Shown: positions 12,230 through 25,757 of the stretch, in pieces
How the letters are laid out: every line of letters starts with the position of its first letter
How positions within the stretch are numbered: the stretch's first letter is position 1
Assembly: GCF_003672135.1 (NCBI RefSeq)
Contig: NC_039517.1
Coordinates: 372,001-436,000, forward strand
DNA: 64,000 nt
From: Ooceraea biroi
Lineage: Eukaryota; Arthropoda; Insecta; Hymenoptera; Formicidae
Reading direction: 5' to 3'
Position numbers and translations under genes: made by a program
Notes under the pieces: generated by a model
The model's database searches: none
What the model saw: only the letters and a program-made list of their open reading frames with translations
What the model was told of the DNA's origin: nothing

Positions 12230-15200
12230 ATGTTCGCGAAATCCCGAGGCAGCGGCACGGCGCCGTGCGACCTGCTCCCCGACACGATCCGCAAGACGTA
12301 CGAGATCGGCAAGCAGTCCGCCACGGCCGGACCCGAGAACGTTTGGCGGATATACGACGGCTACCGGAAGAAGGACAGAATGGTAATCCGATACGATCAG
12401 CACGGTGATCCGTAAGAGTTAGAGTGGCGGGAGAAAAGCATGGGGGTGTTTTGCGGCGCGCGGCCGGCATAAGAGATCGTGAATAAATGTATTTCATGAT
12501 TCTATTGGACGGGGGTGTAAATGAGAAAGTAGACAATAATATGGCTCCTGTCAGACTCCTTTTTCGATAGGAAAAAAATTCCAGATTGAGTAAATCCGGG
12601 ACACACACACACAGTTAATTTAAATTTGTACAGCATGAGGATAAATAACATATATGGCATTTCAATATAAACTCGAGTTTATTAAAAATTGAAGAGCTGA
12701 GCTTAGTGATCGCTTCAGTGAAGCAAATCTCTCCAAACGGTCTCAGTGAATTTATTATTATTAGTTAATTAATCCCACGATTCATTAATTACCATAAGTA
12801 ATTACCACTAACGACCGATTCAATGTCGTTTCAATTATTTAATTTTGCAACCGTGACACAATCCTATATCTCGAACAATGCTATCTGGATTGAAAGGCAA
12901 ATAAAGAATTGTGTAAGCGTAAGCAAATGGCGAAATTCGCCAAACTTGGGAATGGAAGTCGAGGACGATCGACTACTTTCAGGATTGATTCGATATAAAA
13001 GAATGAGTGATAAATAATTTCATGTGTAACTTGTAATACGAGAATGAGAGATATATCTACAATCTCGTGATTTAGGTATTCAAGGTGGACTCTATAATCA
13101 TCGATCGGACTTGGCCGAGATTTTCGCGCTTGGATTTGGCGATTAAATTCTTCGCGAAGCTTGAAATCGCTCCGCGATTCGAGGGGCGCGCACAATAAAA
13201 CAATTAATCAAACAAACAGAAACAGACCCATACAGCAAAGAAGTCCGAGGGATGTCGTGGAGACGCGGAGACATCCGAGATCCGAGAGATGTTCAAAGGA
13301 TATTTCTGTATCGTGTGGATGTTCCGGACGTTACGTCCTTTTGTGCTGTATAGAGAATTACAGTTTGTTATATATGCGATCTATGATATCGATATCGATT
13401 AATGTATTAGTTAATCGCAGGAGCGCTCGTATCGCACGTATAGGCGGGAACTGATTGCCACGTAGTAATACATCGTTCTTCGTCGAGAGTATATTGTTAT
13501 TAACCTGTGTGGATACTCGCTCTCGTCATATTTTGTAACCGGAATAAAGTGTTGGTATTTAGTGAACCGAAAACAAAGTCATTTAATATACCACGTACAC
13601 GACAGAGCGATTCTCGTTTGCAGGAGATCTCGATCTTCCTGTTCGACAAGCGGTCCGTGGAGAAGATCCACAAGCCGAAGCGCAAGGATGCGATCACGGA
13701 CATACTGCGCGAGAGCGCCACTCGGATGGAGCGCATCTCGCATCCAAAACTCTTGCAGGTACGTAAAAATAGGAAGGACGAAATTTTTAATAATTTTTTA
13801 AACATTCATCGAAGAGAAAATACGTAAATAGAGGAGAGACAATTCCCTAGGGAATTGGTAAAATCGATAACACGGTGCACATCGGTGGAACAGAATGCAC
13901 CTTTGCCCTCCCTCAACTTATTCCTTATACGATTTACACCGAATTCACTCGCGATCGATGTGATATGCGCCTGCAAACCTGCGTCAATCGCTTGACTCTT
14001 CATTTTGCCGAGTAGATCTCCCTGTCCTATATATTGACCCACTTCATGATGCATATCGATGCGCTATACGTCTGATGATGACGCAGGTGTACAAGGTCGA
14101 GGAGTGTGCGGACACACTGGCCTTCGCGTCAGAGCCGGTCCTCGCCAGCCTGTCGAACGTCCTGGCGTACAAGGAGCAGCTGGCGAATACACTCGCGGCG
14201 CAGTCCTCGGGGCCGATGGGCAAGCAGAATCACCCGCCGGCCAGTAGCCATCATCGGTCCGTTTTTATCAAAGAATATGAGCTGCTCGAGCTGGAGATCA
14301 AGTACGGGCTGCTGCAGGTGAGGGTGGCAAAGAGAAAGAGAGGGGGGGAAGCAGGCAGGGAGGAGGGAGGGAGAATCGAAGTGGCGTGTTTTTAAGCCAC
14401 GATCACCGTTAAAATCGCCACGACATGCATTACATCCCTGCACTTGCCCTCTGATATAATATTCAACAGACATGCAATCGAATCGTTCGATAAATGCCCT
14501 CCGAGTGCCTTATCGTTGCTGTCGTAACGGTGCAATGTCATCAATCATCACTGTGAAATTCGACGTGAGACAAAGAAGAAAAGAATAATTGTTTAATGTG
14601 ATAGCTCCCCCGGGGACAATTGTTTGAGATCGCGATCGCAGTAAAATTCGAATGGTCCGATCGCTTCAATTTTTCCTCCCTCCCCTCGCCCTCCCGGACT
14701 ATCAGTAGGACGGAAATTACTCGATCGACCTTCGCGGCACCCCGGAATAAAAGAAGCGTTTCCGTAGCTTGTTTCCCTCCTCCCTTCCTCCCCCTTTCTC
14801 TCTCTCTCTCTCTCTCTCTCTCGCGTATACGCATGCACGACCGTGACATTGTGCGTGAGCGTGGAATCACATAGCGTAGATGCAATAACGGGGTCGCGTT
14901 GCGGAAAATTAAGTCATATTCGGACGCATGTGTGCACTATCTCTGGCGGAAGAGAGAGTGAGGGAGGGGAGCGTGAGGGGTGTTGAGAGGTTAAAAGAGA
15001 GGGTAAGAGGGAGGGAAAGGGGCGAAAGGGAGAAAGAGAGGGAGACCGCGCTCAAAGTGAGTTTTCTGAAAAATGAGTTCCTGGTTGGCAGCGCAAGTGG
15101 AATCAACCTCATCACGCCGGCGACGCGACGCGTTGACGCGGCATAATACAATAGAATGCATTACGAAGCATAATAGAATGTTTAATTCCGTTAGCCCTCT

Positions 15201-18200
15201 TGAAACTCTCACGTCTCGAAAACTTGTCACCACCACCGTTCGGTGTAACGGCAATCGCGTTCTCGCGTAACGTGGCCGCCCCGACGACCCTAATCCGCAA
15301 TTTATATCCTTACTGGGGCGGAGCGCGACACCCGGATTTGTTCGGTACACCCTGTAAAATAATACGCGCGCGTAATAACGTGTCAGGATTACCCGTAACG
15401 TTGAAATTAATATCAGGATTAGGAAAACCGGTGTAGAAGACGGCGTAGGAGTTACGCCCGAAATATCTTGCAGAGAGTAACGATGGAAGTTAGGTGACCG
15501 ACTTAGGCGCAGTCGTCTTTCTCAGCGTTGTCTGCGGCTTTTTAGCCGCTTCTTTCTCTCTCCTCACATTTTGACTAAAGGCATAACGAATTCTTCGCTG
15601 CTGCTTGCAGATCACGGAGGCTCTGTTGTTTCTCCACGGTAACTGCAAGCTCTTCCACAGGAACGTCTGTCCAACGAGCATCATTATCACGAAGAGAGGC
15701 ACATGGAAATTGTCGGGGTTCGAGTTTATCGGTGAGTACCAATCTATCCCCGAACCCTCGTACTAAAGATAGATCGCACTATAATCGGCGTTTGGCCATT
15801 TTTAGTTCAATACCGGCCCAATCGTCCCTGTCGAATCAAGCGTACGTCACCATCTCTCATGTTGTCTTCGTCGAAGTCGAAATAATTGATAAAAAACTGA
15901 GTTTCCCCGAGAGCAAGTAAATATGTAATAATTGCGAGATTATCGAAAATCGAAAACGGACTGGTCGTTGTCGTTGAATTATTTTTATCGCAGTACTTCG
16001 CACGGTAATGCTATTGATTATTGCGATCACATCATCGTAATAAAATCATCATAATAAAAATAGCGTATACGAATGTTGCGTTGACACACTACTTTGATAG
16101 CTTCATTAGTCTGATTATAGATAGATGCTATATATTAATATTATTTACTAGTTCTAATGCTTCATCGGTCATCACGTATTAGAAAATGTAGCAAAGCCAA
16201 TTGCGAAAATAATTAGTCACGTATTATTATGTCGATCTGTTAGAGAGGATCAACGAGAACAACTTGCCGATAACCGTGCAGCCGTGGACAAAGCACATGC
16301 CGAAAATGACTCAACCGAATCTCGACTACATAGGTGAGAGACGTAGAGTCCGCGAGAGATCTGTTAACGCGCACCCACGCGCTCGGGAGGCTGCACCGAT
16401 CTCTCGAATCTCGCTCGAGCGTTAATAATCAAATTACCGAGTTTATATGATTCGTTTAGCGTTTGATGCGATTAACTGTGTGCTCACCTTTATTTCGCCC
16501 GCTCGAAACGAAGCGATGAATTTGTCCCATAAATAGAAACCATTTCTCTGACACAATCAAACAGCGCGCACGCAGCTAGCTAGCATGCGTGTATATCCTT
16601 AGAAATAGAAATATTTTCTCTCTCTCTCTCTTTCGCTGTTGCCTTACAAAAATAGAAATCGATCTTTCCGTAATAGAGAGATTAAGGTCTCCGTTTTCAT
16701 TGTACGTGTAGTGCTAGAGGCGGTTGTTTGCTTTTCCACCCGTGTCTACATTTCGCACGATTCCTGTGTCAGATAAAGCAATCTCGTCATTTACACAGTC
16801 ACATTTAACGCGTGGAAATAGAAATGTAATTACACAGCTGTTGCAACGGCATAACTAAACATCGAAATAGGAACTCATCGAAATCGACGTCGGGACGTAT
16901 TATCGGACGAATCGCACTTGCGTTCTGGCAAATTCCCTTTCGCGGGGATGATTTTGCATCACGCCGCTTTAATCGAGCGGGCGACGGAGGCGTTCGGAAA
17001 ATCACAGGGTGCAGCTTTCCGATCGCAGGCCACGCGAGAAACGGACACCCTTTTTTGCATTGCTGATCCTCCCCCTCCGCCCCCGTCACGTCAAACGGCG
17101 GGGCGGAAGGGCGAGGGGGAGGAACACCGCTCACTTGTCCTCTCGCGGTTTGTAACGTCACGTGCAACACGTTGCAGCCCCGGAGGTGCAGCAGAAGAAG
17201 CTCGGCAGCTTCTCCAGCGACATGTACAGCCTCGGTATGACGATATGCGCGATCTACAATCAAGGCCGGCCGTTGATACAGGCGAATCACAGTTGCTCGG
17301 ATTACCTCAAGCAGCTCGACGCCGTAAGTAGTTGATCCAATCCGCGCGATTAAATTAAACGCACGGGGATTATCCTTGGGAGAGGGATTATCCGCCGCGC
17401 GGATTATATCGTGTGTGAAATTTTTCACGACGGATTTTCTCTTCTGACTTTTTCTCATTCTTCCCTCTCTCTCTCTCTCTCTCTCTCTCTACCTCCTTTT
17501 CTTTTTTTTTATCCAAGGTTAAATCGAATTCTGCTGTTTTCTTTTCTCTTTTACGAGGAATTGTTTTTGACTTTACCGCGCATGAAACTGCGATTGTATT
17601 GTAGTTTGCAAATTATAGTTGGACGTCTAATTACGAAACAAGGGTGCGCAGCTCCGTAATTTATTTGCGGCAATTCCCCATTTGTGCGAGATATCTGCTT
17701 GTTCATACAAAACGTATTGATTTTATTCCATTCAATAGGTATACCCTGCTGCGGCTTTAAATTGCGAGTTTCCTTTTTTCGAGTTTAGAGCGACATACTG
17801 TGCCGCCGACTGGCGCACTTCCACTACTGCTTCAGTTAATGGATTCCATTCAGCAAATTTTTAAGCAAATTAGAGAGAGCAGCACAGTTTCCCGAAAATT
17901 ATTTGCGACATAAAAATCGCCAGAGGCGTTACTTGACATCTATCGCGAGCGGAGAATCTCTGTTTTCAAGTTTTTTATTGTTTGTCACAGGTAAACGCTA
18001 CACACACACATGAATCTGGTAACTTTTAATCAAATATGTTATATAATCGATATTGTCAATTGTTTTATTTTATCGTACTGTACAATATATTGGGTTGGCC
18101 AAAAAGTAATTGTGTTTTTTTTTATATAAATAAAAGGCGAATTTTTCATGGGAAACAAAAATTTTATTAAACAATATATTGTCCATTTTGTTTGATTATC

Positions 18201-21200
18201 TTTTGCCATTTTTCAGGCAACTTCATGATTCCGCGCTCAAAAGAGTTCTTATCTTTTTCAGCAAAAAACAATTCCAACAACGATTTGATATTCTCATCAG
18301 CAGTAAAGGTTTTACCATTCAAGGCGTTTTGCAAAGAACGAAACAAATGGTAATCTGATGGTGCCAGGTCTGGTGAATATGGTGGATGTGGTAACACATC
18401 CCATCCAAGCTGCAACAATTTTTCACGAGTGACCAAACTTGTACGTGGTCTAGCGTTATCATGGTGAAACACAACACCTTTGCGATTCACCAATTCTCGA
18501 CGTTTCTGTTTGATGGCATCATTTCATTTATCCAGTTGACGACAGTATACGTCTGAATTAATGGTTTGATTCCTTGCAAGCAGCTCAAAATACACAGTCC
18601 CACCAGACTGACAGCATAATCTTTCTTTGGTGAATATCTGCTTTTCAAGTGCTTTCAGCAGGTTCATCACGCTTGCTCCACCATCTTTTTCGTTTGACGT
18701 TGTTGTAGACGATCGATTTTTCGTCGCCTGTTATCATACGTTTCAAAAATGGATCATTTTCCTCACGTTTCAAAAGAGAATCGCAGATGTCAATACGCTT
18801 AGTGAGATGAATTTCTTTGAGCTCATGTGGTACCCAAATATAGAGCTTACTAATGTATCCAAGTCGTTTTGAATGGTTTTCAACACTCGATTTCGATATG
18901 TTAAGATTCTCAGCAATCTCTCGTGTCGTTAAACGCCGATTGGAATCGATCAGTGCCTTTGTTTTGTCATCATCAATTTCGATTGGCCTTCCTGAGCGTG
19001 GTGCATCTTTCACATTAAAATCTGCAGATCGAAATTTAGTAAACTAATTTTGACACTGCCGCAGTTTTAAAGCATCTTCGCCATATACATGACATAACTT
19101 TTTATGAGCTTGCACAGCGTTTTTCCCTTTTCGGAAGTAATAAAACAAAATATGACGAAAATGTTCTTTTTGATTTTCCATTTTGAAATCGACGGCAAAC
19201 AAACAATTGTTAACGAAATCGTGTACTTTCTTTTTCTAAAACAAGCTTGAACTGTGAGTTGTTAACCTACATAATGATTTTGCGGTTTAGAATGAAGTTA
19301 GTTACATTTCAAGACATGTATGTCCATCTATTGGAAAAAAACGCAATTACTTTTTGGCCAACTCAATAGTTATACATAATAATTTTATGTAATGCAGGTA
19401 TAAAAAATATCTTGTATTACATAATTATTACATAGTTATAATGTTAGTGATTTTACAGTTTCTTTTCTTTAATATTTAATGGACTATCGTTATACTGTGC
19501 GATGACTTTGACCAGCTTGACGAACAAGTCAGCCTTATCCTGCCGTTGGTGCCAATACCTCTTCGAGAGGCCGTGACGCGGCTCTTGCACAAGGATCCCG
19601 AGCAGAGGCCTACCGCGCAAGTTCTGACTATGATAAAATTCTTCAGGGACCCGTTTGTGCACGCCCTACAGTTTCTCGACGTCAGCAAAATGAAGGATGT
19701 GCACCAGAAAGAGCACTTCTACACGACAACATTGAAGGAACTGTTGCCATACATGCCAAAGGTACGCGCGAGGATTACGGCGTTATTCTTAGAACAAGGG
19801 CGTAGAATTAGGGCGAATCGTGACGAAGGACAAATATATGCAAGTGCTACCTGGTTCTTGACCTAAATCACGATTATGCGTGTGACATGTTTCTGATCGA
19901 AAACGCCTTTCAGCGAAAATGCTTTCGATCGAAGACGATCATGAATTATAATTCCTTTTTTTAATTTTTAAAGTATAAGTAATTTCATATTTTATAATTA
20001 ATTTTATATTACGATATTTTATGTATTAGAGTTTTATTTAAATATAAATCTAATAAAATATTGTAATAGAATATTTTAATTTTACATAGAGTTGAATTTA
20101 ATTAGCAAATAATTAACAATTCGTATATTATTATTATACTGATAGAATTTTCTAACAGCTCCGTCATCCGATTCGCCCTACGAAGTAGGGGTAACGTAAT
20201 GACCTCGTTCTCTGGCACGGAGTGCGAGAGTGACATGTCACGCGCGTTACGTTTCCCGTTTTGCGTAGAAACTCTGGTATCAGCATATCTGGACGTATCT
20301 TCACGCGGAGCTGCAGACGCAGGAAGTGTTGTCGGCCGTGCTGCAGCCTATGTTGTACATCGTCGAGAACAGCACCCAGGAGGAGTACGATCAGATCGTG
20401 TTCCCCACGCTCAAGTACGTACCACGCAAGAACGCGAGAGCGAGAGCGGAAATGAGCGCGAGACCGAGCACGAAATAGGCACGTTTTTCATCTCACCCTC
20501 TCGTCTGTTTCTCTCTCTCTCTCTCTATCTTCCCGCAGACCTCTCTTCACCAATCGAAAGTCGATTCAGGGAACGGTGACCCTACTAGAGAACCTGCACC
20601 TCATCCTGCAAAAAACGCCCCAGGAGTACGAGCGCGAGGTGCTCTCGATGCTGTACATGTCCTTCGAGAATTCGACGATCCAAGTGCGAGTAAGTTGCGA
20701 TGCTTCGCTGAAAGAACTCAATCTCGGCGGAAGATGAACCTCTCGGTTCTTCAAAATGCCAAATGCACGATCCGACGTATTTATGAAGTTCAGAAGAATG
20801 TGAAGAGTCGATGTTGAGAATTGTTGGGGGAGGGGGGGGGGGGGGTCAGAATCGCTATCTGACACGCAAAAATGCATAAGTTCTCGAGGTTCTCAGAGAC
20901 AAAAGAGAACCCACATTCTTCGAGTAACTCGATGTTCTTACTATAAATTCCTAAAGACGATTCGGCTTCTCGTGAGTTCCGTTCAAGTTCCGTCTGGATT
21001 CGATTATCTACTCGTTCTTCACGAAGCCGCGGAGGAATCCTCGTGATTGCGCGATTCGATTGATTTTGCTCCTCAGACAGCCGCCTTCGTGGCCGTGTCG
21101 CATGTGACGCAGCACCTCGAGGACGACGCCATACGCAACGTGGTACTGCCGAAGCTGCTGGAGGCCTTCGACAACAATTCGGCGGACGCGCGGGTACTGA

Positions 21201-24200
21201 TGGACGTGGTGCCGTGCATCCTGAGCCGTCTCGAGAAGCAGAAGATCATTGACTGCATTCTGCCGTTGCTCTGCAAGGTCAAGCTGCAAGAACCCGAGAT
21301 TGTCGTGCGGGTTGTAAGTAAGTGAAGTGAATGCGAATACGTGCGAGCTCACGTGGCTTTCTCGATAGTTGTGCGCACCTAGAGTAAGTTCCACTTGGCG
21401 ATCGCATCGATTCGACGAGCATCATTCTATCTCTCTTCGATATTCAGAGCAACGAAGACAACGTGACGCTCGCATCGACACGGTCGCCGAACGGAACTTA
21501 CACTGATAATAATCGATGATAGTTTATAACACTATAATTCACTCGGGCGCTAAAAGAGACCGCTTGGTCAAAAGTAAATTTAATTGCAAGATTTGAACTT
21601 TACCGTTTACGTTGGACAATCCAAACCGAAATTACGGAACAATAACGATGAAATACTGGGCACTACTCGCCCACTTCTCGGAGCCTGTTATTTACTCGAT
21701 GACATTTATGCAAGTGCTGCTGCATTAGTGATCGCCATTACACACACAAGTGTACAAGCGTTTATGTGGTGATATGTAGCGACACTTTACACACACGACT
21801 TCGCGTTGGATATGAGCGACAATATGTTCCAATATAAGCCACAGTCAGGCCCTTTAGGTCGACTTCTCTTATTACCCGTCAGCAAGGGGACGGAGAAATC
21901 GGCCGGCGGCTGACCACTTTGATTCGCAATGAAACAATTTCAAAGGTCGCAATATTGCGTCCTCTATAATGAGAACGATAAATCTGAAAAATTGGAGAGA
22001 CGGAAGAAGGGAAAGACAAGAAGGGGAAATGGAACAATCACTCTCAGAGATGGAGTGCCAGAGATAGAGAGAGAAACGTTATTTATTATATTCTGTACAA
22101 ATATAAAATATTCATATCAGGAAGGAAAGAAGGCGCGACACTTGCCTAGGCCCACGACTAATCGCGCGCTTCCGCGCGTTCGTTCAGATATTTACAGGCT
22201 GATGCTCACCGACAAGAAGTACGGATTGTCCGTGAACTGGATGGCGGCGCACGCGATGCCGTCGTTGCTACCGCAAACAGTGAACCCGGCATTGAATCTC
22301 GAGCAATTCATCTTGCTACTCGAGGTGCTGCAGGACATGTTGAACAACATCGAAAGGCAAGTGTAATTAGCGTGAAGACCGAGCGGGGTAATTAAAAGCG
22401 CGCGGACGTCGTAAACGAGCGAGCGACGTAATGACCTTCTCCGGTCCACCGTCGTGAGATGAATATTTGCGCACGTGTACCCGATAACGCGGAAAATCGT
22501 CGAGCCATTTCCCCACCGTGGAAAAATTAACGCGGGTGTTTAATGTCCGGCAACGAATGGGCACAATAAATATTTCATGAATATGTAATACGTGATCAGA
22601 TAAGTGGGGGGTACAACGAGTATCGATAAGCTAATATGTAACAAATTTTCAACACAAATATTTTATGATAATAAATAAATTTGCCCTGATTTATTTATTT
22701 ATTATCATGAAATATATAAATATTATATATATAATTAATATTTTTATTAAATATTAGTATTAATATTTCGGGAATATCGTGAAGCTCATAGATATTATTA
22801 CATTTGTTAAAAAATTGCACGGTGTCCGCTCGTCGTTCACCGTTTAAACAAAGGATTCCATCATCCGGCTCAATTACTGTGACGAGAAACACCCAGTATA
22901 ATTAAACGCTGGGACTGTACTAATTAATCAATATCGCGCGTCCCTCCGAGTGATGTATAATCGCTGGCACTGGTCGCAATCTTCAGACATTCCCAGCATA
23001 AGCACCCTCTCGTTTCTGCGATCGTATAGGAATCAGAGGAACAAGCTGACCCTGGATGATCTCTCGCTGCCGAGCCCGGACAAGTATCGACCCCTACGGC
23101 ATCAGTATAGCACCGACAATGTGCACGTGCCGGCATTCAACATCCCGAATCTGCGTATCGAGCAACGCAAGACTTCATCAGCCGAGGACATGGCCAGGAA
23201 GAACAGCATCGGTGCGTACGCTCGGAGAAATATCGCCCCGGAGTCACTGACGTCATTCCTCGTCATGAAACGATTCAGCATCCCTCGTGCTTTGAGCTTG
23301 GGATGAATGGATTTTAATTTTGTTTAAGCCTTCACGATCCGTGAGCTCTGCAAAATCCCGGACCTTTGTGCTGTTTTTATTTAACTATAGTTAAACGTAG
23401 CTGTAAGGTATTTTTTGGTTTCGCGTTTCGTCGTTTTCATATTATAATTTGACTTTATATTATTAATATTTTAAATATTAATAATACTAGTACAATGTAG
23501 ATAAGTGAGATTTTTTTTTATTTTAACGTGTTATAAGAGTGTTACTTTTGAGCAAAATAACGCGGTCGCACGGGCAGATAGCTTCCGTAAATATTGGTTA
23601 AACCGAATGCGGGGGCTGGTTTAATAAATTCTCCGTCTCCTTCCAGCGGCTGGAAGGCTGTTAATGGGGTCATTACCCCATTAATTTCATCTAATATTTA
23701 CGAGAGCCTGTCCTGCGTGAGGGACCGAGGCGACGCTTCTTACTCCTACTTTTTACTGGTAAAACTCCTGACTAAAGTGCTATTTCTACCCTCGCAGGGT
23801 CCATATCGACGGCGTCCGCGGAAAATATGGCGCGGAAAAGCTCGATGACGGGTAAGTTAATGGGGTCGAAATATCGCGTCAGACACTTAATAGCGCTTTT
23901 CCTCCCTCGACGGGGGTTGTTTTTCGGGACGAGAAAAAGCGCTGAGATTTTAATAAGAGGACACCTAATTCTAACGGAGATTCCTGGCGTTTTTATTGCC
24001 CGTTTAGCGATGTTTGGCAACTGGTTCACCTCGGCGTCGGCCAACGACAGCAATTTCCTGCGGGTGGCCAACACGTTCACGAGCAGACGCCTGTCGGACA
24101 ACACTCTGATGACGCCCAAGATACGGATAGCGCCGTCGTGCGCGAGTTCACCGGGTGGCACGCCCGGTGGCGGACTACCGATCCGCCGACACTCCAGCAC

Positions 24201-25719
24201 CGGGCCCCAGGAACGACGTGGATCGAATATTAATTTATCGCCGCCCACGGTACGTATTCTCCGAACACTGTGAGCGCTCGCTTTAAGCGCTTCATCCCAT
24301 TAACGGCTGGGATCCCGTTTTTACGGCGCAATTTTTATCATGAGCGTGATTAAATGAATAACAAAGATGTTCGTTTACATAATAATTAAGCTCGGTTATA
24401 TAACAGGAAAACGGTCATTAAACATTTGCAGGATCAGATTGCGAAATCAGGATCAAAGTTTGTAACGATAGGAATTATAATATTTTGCATTGTTTGCATA
24501 AAATCATGATTATCATAATTTTAAAAGGATAAAATTAGGTTTGTGTTATTTAAGTAAAATCATTGCTTGATGACAAAAATAATTTTATAGTGTTAACGAA
24601 GAAATAAGAGATGAATCGAGAGTTTTGTGAGAAATCTATGATACAATTATAGTTTTAATGAGTTAATTCACTCGAAAAATATTATTCTCGCGTGACAAGT
24701 GACACGACACGCAGCGGACATGAAGCTTACAATTAATGCCCATTTCTCGGAGGCACTCTTGAAAACAAGAGTAATTAAGAGAATAAATTTTCATGGAATA
24801 AATTTACAAAGTTCTGCGTTTTGCTAACAAAAATTTTGCAAAAAAATATCCGTACGACTTTCCGATCATAAAATCTGAGAAATGAGCTCTTGATAGCTCC
24901 TCTAGAACTTATCTAACAATCGCGACATATCGAAGCTTAATTATTTTACTGCTAACCCGTGACCTACTGACATTTTTCTGTCTTGGAACAATCGGAAATC
25001 TTCCTGCCGCCTATAGAAACGGATCCTTTTATTGATCATGCTGCGACGTAAAACAGAAATAAATCGGAGTCGTTAATTGATCGCACTTTGTGCTAATGTG
25101 CGGAACATTAACGAATACTGTTAGGCAGAATAATGACGCGCAATAATGCATTTATTAGCATTATTGCGCGCATCGCATGTATTATCTAGAGAAAAAAAAA
25201 ACGTTAAAAAGAAGACTAAAACTTTTGCATACACGTAATAAAAAAATTCGGTACGTCACGGCGGGGGGCACACAAAGAGAACATTTAGTTAGGGCGAGTA
25301 GTCCAAGTTCTGATTCAACATCTCTGAGAGTAGTTCTGTTCGCAGGGAGGCGGAATGCCGATCACCAGTAGCAGCGTACCGTATCTGCTTAGCTCGAGCC
25401 TGAACAGCATCCGGGGCTCGAGACGGCCGTCCGTATCCTCGACGTCGTCGCAGCAGGGCATCGGGCTACTGCAGCAGGTTGGCTCCAGCATGGTAAGACA
25501 ACTACCCCCCATCTGCCTGAACCTGAACGGACCACCACCACCACCAACACACTCTCCATCACTCCAGCTACCGGGACAGCATTCCCACTGACCCTCCGTT
25601 ACAGTGTAAGGATATTCACTAAGCAATAGCTCGCGTTCGCGTTCGCGTTTGCAGCTCTCACTGCCGCCGCCTGATCATGCCGCCTCCCATGCACCTCTCT
25701 TTGTCCTTAGATTAGATTG

Positions 25720-25757
<38 letters not shown>

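Noticed and set aside
16805..17458. 217-codon minus-strand frame over SCYL2 exon 6
   Set aside because: It is the antisense shadow of a real coding exon plus GC-rich intron and has no recognisable domain.
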